A stretch of 64,000 nucleotides of DNA, from the NCBI RefSeq assembly GCF_001113365.1, contig NZ_CKYA01000002.1, forward strand, positions 111,311 through 175,310. Reading direction: 5' to 3'. Both the position numbers and the translations under genes were made by a program. The notes beneath the pieces are model-generated. The model was not told the DNA's origin. It did no database searches and worked only from the letters and a program-made list of their open reading frames with translations. Of this stretch, positions 26,524 to 37,677 are shown in pieces (the stretch's first letter is position 1; every line of letters starts with the position of its first letter). This stretch comes from Streptococcus pneumoniae (GTDB taxonomy: Bacteria; Bacillota; Bacilli; Lactobacillales; Streptococcaceae).

Positions 26524-26826
26524 ATGCTTATTTTACCTTATGTGAACCAGACAAAACTGATGAATTTTATAAAAGAATTTAGGATTAGTCAAATTGAGAT
26601 ATGTATACCAGAGACGGTTGCAAATAAAGCATGGCTAGACCAGTTGAAGAGTCAGAAAATTAAAGTGTCTTTTACTCAATCAAAAATAGTCACGCCTATT
26701 CTTTTGGTAAACAAGACCATTGTTTGGTATGGTGCAATGCCATTATTAGGGAAGGTAGATGAAATGACCATATTACGTTTGGAATCAGCTAGTATAGCTT
26801 CTGAAATAGTGGTAGGTTTACAATAG
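26524..26826 (+). CDS. Detached C-terminal PLD-like domain of the split helicase
   Basis: The 100 codons from ATG 26524 follow GACAGGAGTGT, which could act as a ribosome site by chance. The sequence LILPYVNQTKLMNFIKEF, then PILLVNKTIVWYGAMPLLG and ITRLES-like RLESASIASEIV, resembles the phospholipase-D-like tails at the ends of such helicases. The frame is open upstream to the BOX border and joins the helicase once the BOX is removed. It is probably a gene fragment; independent expression is possible but unproven. Confidence 0.6.
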   Translation: MLILPYVNQTKLMNFIKEFRISQIEICIPETVANKAWLDQLKSQKIKVSFTQSKIVTPILLVNKTIVWYGAMPLLGKVDEMTILRLESASIASEIVVGLQ

Positions 26827-26928
26827 AGAAAACTTTTGAAAATTTCTATGTATGATTTTCATTTTTTAGTGAGGCTGTTGCCATTTTCATGTTCGAATCA
26901 CATAAAATAAAAAAATTTCTACAAGTAC

Positions 26929-26970
26929 TTGACAAATAGATTGAAATATCTTAAAATGAAAATGGTTACA
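26929..26970 (+). promoter_or_regulatory. Promoter of the bgl operon with cre-like site
   Basis: TTGACA (26929-26934) and TAAAAT (26952-26957) are 17 bp apart. A cre-like sequence TGAAAATGGTTACA (26957-26970, one mismatch in the central CG) overlaps the transcription start, so CcpA repression by preferred sugars is likely. Confidence 0.75.
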
Positions 26971-27020
26971 GAGTTATTAATGATTTAAGCTTCATGTCAC
27001 CATTAAAAATTGAAATAAAA

Positions 27021-27110
27021 GGATGTTATCACTAATACAAGTGAGCAGGAACCTATTTAATCACATCGGAAGAAGTTTCTTGATGTTTTTAAGTAGGTTC
27101 CTTTTATTTT
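27021..27110 (+). promoter_or_regulatory. RAT antiterminator and overlapping terminator (LicT/BglG target)
   Basis: A ribonucleic antiterminator-like sequence (GGATGTTATCACTAATACAA and on to about 27057) overlaps the left arm of a terminator (27047-27055 AGGAACCTA with 27094-27102 TAGGTTCCT, then a T-rich run). Binding of active LicT to the RAT should block terminator formation and allow readthrough when beta-glucosides are transported. Confidence 0.9.
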
Positions 27111-27124
27111 AAAAGGGAAATTTT

Positions 27125-27964
27125 ATGATCATAAAACGAATACTAAACCACAATGCTGTAATTGCGCAAAGTAAAAAAGATATCGATATTCTTCTTTTTG
27201 GAAGGGGAATAGCTTTTGGAAGAAAAATTGGAGATAAAGTAAATCCAATTGATATTGAGAAAAGTTTTTTTCTCAAAAATAGAGATAATATGACCCGTTT
27301 TACAGAGATGTTTATTAACGTTCCTTTGGAGTTAGTGTACATCACCGAAAAAATAATTAATCTAGGTAAAATAACATTGGGTAATAATTTTGATGAGATT
27401 ATCTATATAAATCTAACGGATCATATTTCTTCGAGTATAGAACGTTATAAAGAAGGAGTTATTATTTCGAATCCCCTACGTTGGGAAATCTCGAAATATT
27501 ATAAAGAAGAATTTGAGCTCGGGAAAAGGGCTTTACAAATAATAAAAAAAGAGTTAGGTATTGAACTTCCAATTGACGAAGCTGCATTCATAGCGCTACA
27601 TTTTGTTAATGCTAATTTAGAAAATAATTTTCAAGAGTCGTATAAAATCACTGAAATAATTATGGGAATTGAGAAAATCATTCAAGATTTCTATTGTACT
27701 GAGTTTAACCAAGATTCTATTGATTATTATAGATTCATAACTCATATAAAATTATTTGCCCATCGTTTGGTTGAAAATACAACTTATTGTGACGATGATG
27801 ATGAAGACTTGTTAGCATTAATGAAAAATAAATATCCTAGGGAATATGAATGTGGTAAACAGGTGGCAATGTTTATACAAACTGAGTACAATTATTTGCT
27901 GACTTCTAGTGAATTAGTTTATTTGATGGCTCATATTCGTCGCTTAACAAAAAATTTAGATTAA
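27125..27964 (+). CDS. licT: Transcription antiterminator of the BglG/LicT family
   Basis: The product has 279 aa. The RNA-binding CAT domain (about 1-56, IKRILNHNAVIAQSKKDIDI) is followed by PRD1 (about 65-170, with His in INLTDHISSSIERY and in AFIALHFVNA) and PRD2 (about 172-277, with His in FITHIKLFAHRLVEN and MAHIRRL). These histidines are phosphorylated by the PTS. BglP phosphorylates and inhibits PRD1 without substrate, while HPr activates PRD2. It is the first gene after its own RAT/terminator, so it is autoregulated. Confidence 0.93.
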   Translation: MIIKRILNHNAVIAQSKKDIDILLFGRGIAFGRKIGDKVNPIDIEKSFFLKNRDNMTRFTEMFINVPLELVYITEKIINLGKITLGNNFDEIIYINLTDHISSSIERYKEGVIISNPLRWEISKYYKEEFELGKRALQIIKKELGIELPIDEAAFIALHFVNANLENNFQESYKITEIIMGIEKIIQDFYCTEFNQDSIDYYRFITHIKLFAHRLVENTTYCDDDDEDLLALMKNKYPREYECGKQVAMFIQTEYNYLLTSSELVYLMAHIRRLTKNLD

Positions 27965-27981
27965 TAGAATAGGAGAATACC

Positions 27982-29820
27982 ATGAGTTATAAAGATACGG
28001 TACAAAAAATCCTCGATGTAATTGGAGGTGAAAAAAATGTCAATAGAGTTACCCATTGTGTAACACGTTTAAGATTAGAATTAAAAGATGAAAATTTAGT
28101 CAATGATAATGATGTGAAGAAGATACCAGGTGTAATAGGTATTATGAAAAAGAATGGGCAATATCAAATTATACTTGGTAATGATGTAGCCAATTATTAT
28201 AAAGAATTCATTAAACTTGGCAATTTTGAAACAGATTCAGTTGATCAAGGGCACAAAGGGAATATTTTAGAAAGAATCATTGAGTATATCGCTGGTTCCA
28301 TGACTCCAATCATTCCAGCAATGTTAGGGGGAGGTATGTTGAAAGTCTTGGTAATCATTTTACCAATGCTTGGTATATTGCAATCAGATTCTCAGACTAT
28401 TGCTTTTTTGACATTTTTTGGTGATGCTCCATATTATTTCTTACCGCTGTTATTAGCTTATTCTGCATCGCAAAAATTAAAAGTAACATCTACATTAGCT
28501 ATGTCTGTAGCAGGTGTACTTCTCCATCCAAATTTTGTTCAAATGGTGCAATCAGGGAATCCTCTTAGTTTATTTGGTGCACCTGTGACACCAGCTAGTT
28601 ATGGTTCATCAGTCATTCCAATTCTTATTATGGTTTGGTTGATGAAATATATTGAAAAAATGATTGCTAAATTAACACCAGCTGTTACTAAGAGTTTTTT
28701 GCAACCTACGCTAGTATTATTAGTATCAAGCTTTATTGCCTTAGTTGTAGTCGGACCTATTGGAGTAATTGTTGGTGAAGGATTATCAAATCTAGTTGGG
28801 CAAATGTATGGTGTAGCTGGATGGCTTACATTAGCTATTCTTGGTGCTATTATGCCATTTATTGTTATGACTGGAATGCATTGGGCTTTTGCACCTATTT
28901 TTTTGGCGGCATCTATTGCTACTCCAGACGTATTAATTCTTCCAGCAATGTTAGGGTCAAACTTAGCTCAAGGGGCTGCTTCGATGGCTGTTGCATTAAA
29001 GAGTAAAAATAATAATACAAAACAAATTGCTTTTGCAGCAGGTTTCTCAGCCTTACTTGCAGGAATTACCGAACCTGCATTATATGGTGTGACTTTAAAA
29101 TATAAAAAACCGCTTTATGCAGCTATGATTGGTGGTGGATTAGCGGGATTATTTGCAGGTCTTACTAGTGTTAAAGCGTATCTATTTGCTGTCCCATCTT
29201 TGATAGCGTTGCCTCAATTTATTTATTCTGATGCACCATCAAATATTGTAAATGCTTTAATTGTGGCGGTCATTTCGGTTGTTATTACCTTTGTATTAGC
29301 TTATATATTTGGAATCGATGAAGAAGAGAGTTCTAGTAATTTAGAAGTTGAAGCTGGAGTTTCAAATAAAAAAATGATATTTTCTCCTATATCAGGAGAA
29401 ATCATTCCGTTAAGCGATGTCCAGGATAAAACATTTGCAGATAAACTAATTGGAGACGGAGTAGCGATTATCCCAAGTGAAGGTAAGGTTTATGCACCAT
29501 TTGATGGGAAAATTACAAATATTTTTCCGACTAAGCACGCAATTGGATTGAAGAGTGATGAGGGTGTTGAGTTACTAATTCATATCGGATTAGATACTGT
29601 TGAGCTAAAAGGTCAAGGTTTTATTAGTCATGTAGAAGAAGGAGACAGAGTTTTCAAAAATCAGTTGATTTTTGAAATGGACTTAAATTTAATCAAGAGT
29701 AAAGGCTACGAAACAGTTACACCAGTAATTGTAACGAATACCAACGATTTTCTAGATGTATTAGTGTTACCTAATAATCAGACAATCGAGCATTCTAAGG
29801 AATTACTGGTAATATTATAA
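27982..29820 (+). CDS. bglP: Beta-glucoside PTS permease EIIBCA
   Basis: This 612-aa three-domain transporter imports and phosphorylates beta-glucosides. EIIB (about 1-90) has the phospho-accepting C26 in NVNRVTHCVTRLRLEL. EIIC (about 100-455) has many membrane spans, with GITEPALYG as the conserved sugar-binding loop. EIIA (about 475-612) has His534 in LLIHIGLDTVELKGQGF. It lies between licT and the phospho-beta-glucosidase gene with short gaps, the classic arrangement. Confidence 0.95.
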   Translation: MSYKDTVQKILDVIGGEKNVNRVTHCVTRLRLELKDENLVNDNDVKKIPGVIGIMKKNGQYQIILGNDVANYYKEFIKLGNFETDSVDQGHKGNILERIIEYIAGSMTPIIPAMLGGGMLKVLVIILPMLGILQSDSQTIAFLTFFGDAPYYFLPLLLAYSASQKLKVTSTLAMSVAGVLLHPNFVQMVQSGNPLSLFGAPVTPASYGSSVIPILIMVWLMKYIEKMIAKLTPAVTKSFLQPTLVLLVSSFIALVVVGPIGVIVGEGLSNLVGQMYGVAGWLTLAILGAIMPFIVMTGMHWAFAPIFLAASIATPDVLILPAMLGSNLAQGAASMAVALKSKNNNTKQIAFAAGFSALLAGITEPALYGVTLKYKKPLYAAMIGGGLAGLFAGLTSVKAYLFAVPSLIALPQFIYSDAPSNIVNALIVAVISVVITFVLAYIFGIDEEESSSNLEVEAGVSNKKMIFSPISGEIIPLSDVQDKTFADKLIGDGVAIIPSEGKVYAPFDGKITNIFPTKHAIGLKSDEGVELLIHIGLDTVELKGQGFISHVEEGDRVFKNQLIFEMDLNLIKSKGYETVTPVIVTNTNDFLDVLVLPNNQTIEHSKELLVIL

Positions 29821-31248
<1,428 letters not shown>

Positions 31249-31301
31249 TTTTTTATTGATGACTAGCTATTATCACGGTTAAGGCAACATCTCATTAAAT
31301 A

Positions 31302-31350
31302 TAAAATAAAGAGGTTTGGAAGACATCAAATTCTAAACCTCTTTATTTTA
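31302..31350. terminator. Strong terminator after bglA
   Basis: A 16-bp perfect inverted repeat (31302-31317 with 31335-31350, core AAAGAGGTTT) with A-rich and T-rich outer arms can work in both directions. Confidence 0.9.
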
Positions 31351-31474
31351 TAGGGGGATTAATTAATTTAATTTTGTTACAGAAATTATAAATAGTTGAT
31401 TTAGATAAGAATAAGCTAACAAACAGAAGTGAAATAGGTCTTGCAAGAATGGTAAAAATCTGATAAACTAAGTA

Positions 31475-31682
31475 GTAATTGAATAGAAATCTGCAAGACT
31501 AGTAACTCAAGGGAAGTATATCAGGGAGGAGAGCCGTGACTGCAAGCTCTCTATATGAAAGCTGGGTGAATTCACTTGCGCATGGATTTAGAAATGAAGG
31601 TCTGACTTGTCAGATAAAAACGGATGGTACCGCGTGTCAACGCTCCGAGTGGAGTTTTTGGCATGTGGTTTTCTTTTTATCT
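31475..31682 (+). promoter_or_regulatory. T-box riboswitch, probably phenylalanine-specific
   Basis: The T-box core GGATGGTACCGCG (31622-31634) follows a stem-I-like region. A TTC triplet (31571-31573, in GGTGAATTCACTT) is the likely specifier, and TTC is a Phe codon. A CTCC...GGAG hairpin with a following T-rich run (about 31641-31680) is the terminator. It precedes pheS. Between 31351 and 31474 I see only a possible promoter (TTGCAA near 31440). Confidence 0.88.
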
Positions 31683-31704
31683 ACGAGAGACTGATGGAGG
31701 AAAT

Positions 31705-32751
31705 ATGTCAACTATTGAAGAACAATTAAAAGCGCTTCGCGAAGAAACGCTGGCTAGCTTGAAGCAGATTACTGCTGGAAATGAAAAAGAGATGCAAGAT
31801 TTGCGTGTCTCTGTCCTAGGGAAAAAGGGTTCGCTTACTGAAATCCTCAAAGGGATGAAAGATGTCTCTGCTGAGATGCGTCCAATCATTGGGAAACACG
31901 TCAATGAAGCTCGTGATGTCTTGACAGCAGCCTTTGAAGAAACAGCTAAGCTCTTGGAAGAAAAGAAAGTCGCGGCTCAACTGGCTAGCGAGAGTATCGA
32001 TGTGACACTTCCAGGTCGTCCAGTTGCGACTGGTTACCGTCATGTCCTCACACAAACCAGTGAAGAAATCGAAGATATTTTCATCGGGATGGGTTACCAA
32101 GTCGTGGATGGTTTTGAAGTGGAGCAAGACTACTATAACTTTGAACGTATGAACCTTCCCAAAGATCACCCAGCTCGTGATATGCAGGATACTTTCTATA
32201 TCACAGAAGAAATCTTACTCCGTACTCACACGTCTCCAGTTCAAGCGCGTGCTATGGATGCCCATGATTTCTCTAAAGGTCCTTTGAAAATGATCTCACC
32301 AGGGCGTGTGTTCCGTCGTGATACGGACGATGCGACCCACAGTCACCAGTTCCACCAAATTGAAGGCTTGGTTGTTGGGAAAAACATCTCTATGGCAGAT
32401 CTTCAAGGAACCCTTCAGTTGATTGTGCAAAAAATGTTCGGTGAAGAGCGTCAAATTCGTTTGCGTCCATCTTATTTCCCATTCACAGAGCCATCTGTTG
32501 AGGTGGATGTTTCTTGCTTCAAGTGTGGTGGAGAAGGCTGTAACGTATGTAAGAAAACAGGTTGGATCGAAATTATGGGTGCCGGTATGGTTCACCCACG
32601 TGTCCTTGAAATGAGTGGTATCGATGCGACTGTATACTCTGGCTTTGCCTTTGGTCTTGGACAAGAGCGTGTAGCTATGCTCCGTTACGGAATCAACGAT
32701 ATCCGTGGATTCTACCAAGGAGATGTCCGCTTCTCAGAACAGTTTAAATAA
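31705..32751 (+). CDS. pheS: Phenylalanyl-tRNA synthetase alpha subunit
   Basis: This 348-aa class II synthetase subunit forms an alpha2-beta2 enzyme with PheT. The N-terminal coiled arm ([17 protein letters not shown]) precedes the catalytic core with motif 2 ([20 protein letters not shown]) and motif 3 ([17 protein letters not shown]). I start it at ATG 31705 after GATGGAGG. The open frame reaches back to 31624, but that lies inside the T-box terminator. Confidence 0.97.
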   Translation: MSTIEEQLKALREETLASLKQITAGNEKEMQDLRVSVLGKKGSLTEILKGMKDVSAEMRPIIGKHVNEARDVLTAAFEETAKLLEEKKVAAQLASESIDVTLPGRPVATGYRHVLTQTSEEIEDIFIGMGYQVVDGFEVEQDYYNFERMNLPKDHPARDMQDTFYITEEILLRTHTSPVQARAMDAHDFSKGPLKMISPGRVFRRDTDDATHSHQFHQIEGLVVGKNISMADLQGTLQLIVQKMFGEERQIRLRPSYFPFTEPSVEVDVSCFKCGGEGCNVCKKTGWIEIMGAGMVHPRVLEMSGIDATVYSGFAFGLGQERVAMLRYGINDIRGFYQGDVRFSEQFK

Positions 32752-33260
32752 TGATTAGAAAAGTAGAAATGGCAGATGTTGAGGTGTTGGCTAAAATTGC
32801 CAAACAAACCTTTCGTGAAACATTTGCGCATGATAATACAGAAGAGCAGTTGCAGGAATACTTTGAAGAGGCTTATAGTCTGAGAGTTTTGTCAACTGAG
32901 TTGGAAAATCCAGAATCCGAAACCTATTTCATTATGCATGAAGAGGAGATAGCTGGTTTTCTCAAAGTCAACTGGGGAAGTACTCAGACTGAGAGAGAAT
33001 TAGAGGATGCTTTTGAAATTCAACGTCTCTATGTGCTACAAAAATTTCAAGGATTTGGATTCGGTAAGCAACTGTTTGAATTTGCTCTTGAACTTGCTAC
33101 AAAAAATAGTTTTTCCTGGGCTTGGTTAGGTGTTTGGGAGCATAATACAAAAGCTCAAGCGTTTTATAATCGATATGGTTTTGAAAAATTTAGCCAACAT
33201 CATTTTATGGTTGGTCAAAAAGTAGATACAGATTGGTTACTGAAAAAGAAATTAAGGTAA
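32751..33260 (+). CDS. GNAT acetyltransferase between pheS and pheT
   Basis: This 169-aa GNAT protein has IRKVEMADVEVLAKIAKQTF at the N-terminus, EIQRLYVLQKFQGFGFGKQL (acetyl-CoA motif) and WLGVWEHNTKAQAFYNRYGF. The ATG uses the last base of the pheS stop (TAATG), so it is coupled to pheS. The insertion of a GNAT between pheS and pheT is also, as I recall, seen in pneumococcus. Substrate unknown. Confidence 0.88.
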   Translation: MIRKVEMADVEVLAKIAKQTFRETFAHDNTEEQLQEYFEEAYSLRVLSTELENPESETYFIMHEEEIAGFLKVNWGSTQTERELEDAFEIQRLYVLQKFQGFGFGKQLFEFALELATKNSFSWAWLGVWEHNTKAQAFYNRYGFEKFSQHHFMVGQKVDTDWLLKKKLR

Positions 33261-33336
33261 GAAGATGATTCTTCTATTGAAATGATAGGAAAGGAAAAGA
33301 ACCAGTGTGGCAATGGTCATTCTGGAGAACTAAATT

Positions 33337-35742
33337 ATGCTTGTATCTTATAAATGGTTAAAAGAATTGGTGGACATTGATGTTCCATCACAAGAGTTGG
33401 CTGAAAAAATGTCAACTACAGGGATCGAGGTCGAAGGTGTCGAATCACCGGCTGCTGGTCTCTCAAAAATTGTCGTCGGTGAGGTCTTGTCTTGCGAAGA
33501 TGTGCCAGAAACTCACCTCCATGTTTGTCAGGTTAACGTTGGCGAAGAAGAAGCCCGTCAAATCGTCTGTGGTGCACCGAATGTGCGTGATGGCATCAAG
33601 GTTATGGTGGCTCTTCCAGGAGCTCGCATCGCTGACAACTACAAAATCAAAAAAGGGAAAATCCGCGGTCTTGAGTCACTTGGGATGATTTGTTCACTTG
33701 GTGAATTGGGAATTTCTGACTCAGTTGTGCCTAAGGAATTCGCAGATGGTATCCAAATCTTGCCAGAAAATGCCGTTCCAGGTGAGGAAGTCTTCTCATA
33801 TCTAGACTTGGATGATGAAATCATCGAACTTTCTATCACACCTAACCGTGCAGATGCCCTTTCTATGCGTGGAGTGGCTCACGAAGTGGCAGCCATCTAT
33901 GACAAGGCAGTCAACTTTAAAGAATTTACTCTTTCAGAAACTGACCAAGCTGCAGCAGATGCTCTTTCTGTGGGCATTGAGACAGACAAGGCGCCTTACT
34001 ATGCAGCTCGTATCTTGGACAATGTGACTATCGCACCAAGTCCACAATGGTTGCAAAATCTTCTTATGAATGAAGGTATCCGTCCTATTAACAACGTGGT
34101 GGACGTGACAAACTACATCCTGCTCTACTTTGGTCAACCAATGCATGCCTTTGACTTGGATACCTTTGAAGGGACTGACATCCGTGTGCGTGAAGCGTGT
34201 GCTGGTGAAAAATTGGTGACCTTGGATGGTGAAGAACGTGACTTGGAAACAAATGACCTAGTCATCACTGTCGCAGACAAGCCAGTAGCCCTTGCAGGTG
34301 TCATGGGCGGTCAAGCAACAGAAATCTCTGAGAAATCTAGTCGTGTCGTCCTTGAAGCTGCTGTTTTCAATGGCAAATCAATTCGTAAGACTAGTGGTCG
34401 TCTCAACCTTCGTTCTGAGTCATCTTCTCGCTTTGAAAAAGGTATCAATGTGGCAACTGTTAACGAAGCCCTTGATGCGGCAGCTAGCATGATTGCAGAG
34501 CTTGCAGGTGCGACGGTACGTAAGGGCATCGTTTCAGCGGGTGAACTTGATACCTCTGATGTGGAAGTTTCTTCAACCCTTGCAGACGTTAATCGTGTCC
34601 TTGGTACGGAGCTTTCATACGCTGATGTAGAAGACGTCTTCCGTCGTCTTGGCTTTGGTCTTTCTGGCAATGCAGACAGCTTTACAGTCAGCGTCCCACG
34701 TCGTCGCTGGGATATCACTATCGAGGCAGACCTCTTTGAAGAAATCGCTCGTATCTATGGTTATGACCGCTTGCCAACCAGCCTTCCAAAAGACGATGGG
34801 ACAGCTGGTGAATTGACAGCTACACAAAAACTTCGCCGTCAAGTTCGTACGATTGCTGAAGGAGCAGGTTTGACAGAAATCATCACCTACGCTCTGACAA
34901 CTCCTGAAAAAGCAGTTGAGTTCACAGCTCAACCAAGTAACCTTACTGAACTTATGTGGCCAATGACAGTGGACCGTTCTGTCCTCCGTCAAAATATGAT
35001 TTCAGGTATCCTAGATACAGTTGCTTACAACGTGGCTCGTAAGAACAAAAACTTGGCCCTTTACGAGATTGGAAAAGTCTTTGAACAAACTGGCAATCCA
35101 AAAGAAGAACTTCCAAATGAGATCAACAGTTTTGCCTTTGCCTTGACAGGCTTGGTTGCAGAAAAAGATTTCCAAACAGCAGCAGTTCCAGTTGATTTCT
35201 TCTATGCTAAGGGAATCCTTGAGGCCCTCTTTGCTCGTTTGGAACTAGAAGTGACCTATACAGCTACAGCTGAGATTGCTAGCCTTCACCCAGGTCGTAC
35301 AGCAGTCATTTCACTCGGTGACCAAGTTCTTGGTTTCCTTGGCCAAGTGCATCCAGTCACTGCTAAGGCCTACGATATTCCAGAAACGTATGTAGCGGAA
35401 CTTAACCTTTCAGCCGTCGAAGCTGCGCTTCAGCCAGCAGCTCCATTTGTGGAAATCACCAAATTCCCAGCAGTTAGTCGTGACGTTGCCCTCCTTCTCA
35501 AGGAAGAAGTGACTCACCAAGAAGTTGTGGACGCTATCCAAGCTGCCGGTGTGAAACGTTTGACAGATATCAAACTCTTTGACGTCTTCTCAGGTGAAAA
35601 ACTGGGACTTGGTATGAAGTCAATGGCTTATAGCTTGACCTTCCAAAATCCAGAAGACAGCTTAACGGACGAAGAAGTCGCACGCTACATGGAAAAAATC
35701 CAAGCTTCTCTCGAAGAAAAAGTCAATGCAGAAGTGCGTTAA
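33337..35742 (+). CDS. pheT: Phenylalanyl-tRNA synthetase beta subunit
   Basis: This 801-aa beta subunit contains the OB-fold tRNA-binding domain (about 40-150, [20 protein letters not shown]), the B3/B4 editing region (about 200-400), the B5 domain, the catalytic-like core, and a C-terminal FDX-ACB domain (about 708-800, [19 protein letters not shown]). It is in the same operon as pheS and the GNAT and is followed by a terminator. Confidence 0.97.
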   Translation: MLVSYKWLKELVDIDVPSQELAEKMSTTGIEVEGVESPAAGLSKIVVGEVLSCEDVPETHLHVCQVNVGEEEARQIVCGAPNVRDGIKVMVALPGARIADNYKIKKGKIRGLESLGMICSLGELGISDSVVPKEFADGIQILPENAVPGEEVFSYLDLDDEIIELSITPNRADALSMRGVAHEVAAIYDKAVNFKEFTLSETDQAAADALSVGIETDKAPYYAARILDNVTIAPSPQWLQNLLMNEGIRPINNVVDVTNYILLYFGQPMHAFDLDTFEGTDIRVREACAGEKLVTLDGEERDLETNDLVITVADKPVALAGVMGGQATEISEKSSRVVLEAAVFNGKSIRKTSGRLNLRSESSSRFEKGINVATVNEALDAAASMIAELAGATVRKGIVSAGELDTSDVEVSSTLADVNRVLGTELSYADVEDVFRRLGFGLSGNADSFTVSVPRRRWDITIEADLFEEIARIYGYDRLPTSLPKDDGTAGELTATQKLRRQVRTIAEGAGLTEIITYALTTPEKAVEFTAQPSNLTELMWPMTVDRSVLRQNMISGILDTVAYNVARKNKNLALYEIGKVFEQTGNPKEELPNEINSFAFALTGLVAEKDFQTAAVPVDFFYAKGILEALFARLELEVTYTATAEIASLHPGRTAVISLGDQVLGFLGQVHPVTAKAYDIPETYVAELNLSAVEAALQPAAPFVEITKFPAVSRDVALLLKEEVTHQEVVDAIQAAGVKRLTDIKLFDVFSGEKLGLGMKSMAYSLTFQNPEDSLTDEEVARYMEKIQASLEEKVNAEVR

Positions 35743-35762
35743 ACGATAGTATGATACAAATT

Positions 35763-35796
35763 CCCCCTCTAGTTTATGAACACTAGAGGGGTGATT
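35763..35796. terminator. Terminator after pheT
   Basis: Stem CCCCTCTAGT (35764-35773) with ACTAGAGGGG (35782-35791), then TGATTTTAT. Confidence 0.85.
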
Positions 35797-35803
35797 TTAT
35801 ATA

Positions 35804-35957
35804 ATACTCAATGAAAATCAAAAAGCAAACTAGGAAGCTAGCCGTAGGTTGCTCAAAACACTGTTTTGAGGTTGTAGATAAGACTGACGAAGTCAGTAAC
35901 CATATGTCTAAGGCAAGGCGATGCTGACGTGGTTTGAAGAGATTGTCGAAGAGTATA
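35804..35957 (+). repeat. BOX element with one boxB unit
   Basis: It begins ATACTCAATGAAAATCAAAA, has one boxB unit (CTCAAAACACTGTTTTGAG, then CTGACGAAGTCAG), and ends with the boxA core GGCGATGCTGACGTGGTTTG and GAAGAGTATAA. It lies between the convergent ends of pheT and the minus-strand gene. Confidence 0.92.
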
Positions 35958-35963
35958 AAATAA

Positions 35964-36965
35964 TTAAAATGTGATTTCTGTAAAAATACATCTATGATCA
36001 GAGTTTTGAAAACTTACAATGTCTAAATCTTTAACATAGTAGTGGTTTTTAGGCAATAAGATATGATCTATTGTTGCATTAAAAAGTTTGGGACTTTGAC
36101 TATTCCAAGTTCCTCTTTCAAAAGGTGGAAGTACATTTAATGCGTCCCTATGAGAGCTTATTTTTGCAAGTGCTCCATGACGCATAGTTACATTAAAATC
36201 ACCTGCAATAATAGCCTTTGGATATTTTGAAGCCAGTTGATTATGAATGATGTTTAAGTCTTGCTTCCAGATTTCCATTAAACCTGGCAGAGGAGGAGCA
36301 GTATGCAAAGCAATGATATCTGGTATATTTTGTTTTCTCGAATGTAATACAATTGTCCCGAACCGTGTTGTATGGAAAGTTTCAGCTTCTGTATAGAAAT
36401 CGTAATTTTTCTTGACAATCACAGTCACAGGAGCTATTCCACTGTCAGTAGGTGGAGAAGTAAAAATATCATAGTTGGCCATAGAAAGTCCAACTTGATG
36501 AAACAATAGTTTGATTCTCTGGTTTTCTTGCTCACCTCTGATATTGGTAGCTAGTTCAGGGAATATAGCCATATCGGCATCAAAATGGCTAAAAATTCGC
36601 TCAATATGTTGTGCTTCTATTTGATTAGCGACGTTCCAAGTTACTAATTTTAAGGTTTTAGTCTTATTTGATGTGGAAGAAAGGGTTTTATCTGTTCCGA
36701 ATAATAGTAATATGAGCGATAATAAGAGCAAAATGCCAGAGTAAAACCGTATTTGTTTATTTTTCTTGTAAAAAGATAGGGAAAAAAATACGAAACTTAA
36801 AATAGAAGCCATAGTTGCAGTAGCTAAGGGAAAGGCATAAATCTGTGCCAAGATAGGTCTGGTAGATAGCCAAATATTAAGATCAGAAGATGGAAAAAAA
36901 GAATAAGCTATGATAGGTATAGCGAAGAGAATGACAGAAAAGGCAGAGAGAAATAGTTTAATCAT
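35964..36965 (-). CDS. Membrane-anchored endonuclease/exonuclease/phosphatase family protein
   Basis: The product has 333 aa. Three N-terminal hydrophobic segments (about 3-24, 40-62 and 72-92) anchor the protein. The C-terminal domain (about 105-333) is an EEP hydrolase: VTWNVAN, FPELA (metal Glu), IIAGDFNVT (DXN), IDHILLP and SDHRCIF (catalytic His). Substrates of such membrane EEP proteins include phospholipids or nucleic acids; which applies here is unknown. It faces pheT convergently across a BOX element. Confidence 0.85.
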   Translation of the reverse strand: MIKLFLSAFSVILFAIPIIAYSFFPSSDLNIWLSTRPILAQIYAFPLATATMASILSFVFFSLSFYKKNKQIRFYSGILLLLSLILLLFGTDKTLSSTSNKTKTLKLVTWNVANQIEAQHIERIFSHFDADMAIFPELATNIRGEQENQRIKLLFHQVGLSMANYDIFTSPPTDSGIAPVTVIVKKNYDFYTEAETFHTTRFGTIVLHSRKQNIPDIIALHTAPPLPGLMEIWKQDLNIIHNQLASKYPKAIIAGDFNVTMRHGALAKISSHRDALNVLPPFERGTWNSQSPKLFNATIDHILLPKNHYYVKDLDIVSFQNSDHRCIFTEITF

Positions 36966-37120
36966 TGTATGAGTACCTCAATTTGCAATGGTTGCTCGGA
37001 GCTAATGTTACTTTGTGACTTTACTTGATTGATATTCTTTTTCTTGTCTTCCTCATAGATTAAGTACAACCCAAGTAAAAAAAGTCCAATTTAAGATTGA
37101 AATGATTAAAAGGCACAGAA

Positions 37121-37614
37121 ATGCAAGACAATTATACTACAAAAGGCAAACATTTGACAATCGATAGCCGTCGCTTAATCGAACGATGGAAAAAAGAAGG
37201 GAAATCAAATAGAGAAATTACCTCCCTACTTGGAAAAGCTCCTCAAACTATCCATACTGAAATCAAGTGTGGGACAGTCCGAAAATGTCTTGGAAAAGGG
37301 CGCTTCAAAGAGGTTTATTCTGCCGACTATGCTCAACAGTCTTATGAAAATAATCGCAAGCACTCGGTCAAGAAATCAAGCTTGACTAAGAAACTAAAGG
37401 AAAAGATTCTCCACTATCATAACCAAAAATTTTCGCCTGAAATGAGGTGATGGCTAAAGGGGTTAACGTGGGGATTTCAACCATTTACTATTGGATTCAT
37501 CATGGAAAATTGGGGTTAAGCAAACAGGATCTGCTTTATCCTAGAAAAGGAAAAGCGCTTAAGAAACAAGCTAGCACCAATTTTAAACCCGCTGGTCAAT
37601 CCATCGAATCATAA
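37121..37614 (+). pseudogene. IS30-family transposase remnant
   Basis: The first 109 codons match the IS30 N-terminus: a helix-turn-helix region (LTIDSRRLIERWKKEGKSN), REITSLLGKAPQTIHTEI, then KFSPEM. The frame breaks at about 37445 and continues in another frame (GVNVGISTIYYWIHHGKLGL) to a stop at 37612-37614. The DDE catalytic domain is missing entirely, so the element is dead. Its right edge abuts a toxin-gene scrap, so the insertion or its later deletion removed most of that gene. Confidence 0.85.
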
Positions 37615-37620
37615 TTCGAT

Positions 37621-37677
37621 CATTTTTTCAAAAAATACGTAGACGTAAAAGAAAGAGGGCTAAGTGATGGAGAATAG
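37621..37677 (+). pseudogene. higB: C-terminal scrap of a HigB/RelE-type toxin
   Basis: The frame HFFKKYVDVKERGLSDGE ends in TAG at 37675-37677, overlapping the antitoxin start by 11 bases as in coupled toxin-antitoxin pairs. The fragment resembles two short parts of HigB-type toxins (the HHFxKKT strand and the final LKERGLSDGE) joined by an internal deletion. No start and no toxin body remain. Confidence 0.55.

Larger units (their letters stand above)
24041..26826 (+). pseudogene. TOTE-type primase-helicase gene split by a G7 frameshift and a BOX insertion
   Basis: One ancestral gene appears to span this range in three pieces. Piece 1 (24041-24802) is an archaeo-eukaryotic-primase-like domain: LVLDFDEGDW (catalytic DXD), then SGHGLHIWFFFE (SXH-type motif). 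It runs off frame at a seven-G tract (24724-24730); with six G it would continue as KGGFGNLIALPFQG, encoded in the next frame. Piece 2 is a superfamily 2 helicase. Piece 3, after a BOX element, is a PLD-like tail. Removing one G and bases 26397-26502 gives 2679 nt, exactly 892 codons plus stop. The start ATG 24041 follows AAGGAGGTG. Whether the G tract is reversible is unknown. Confidence 0.8.
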
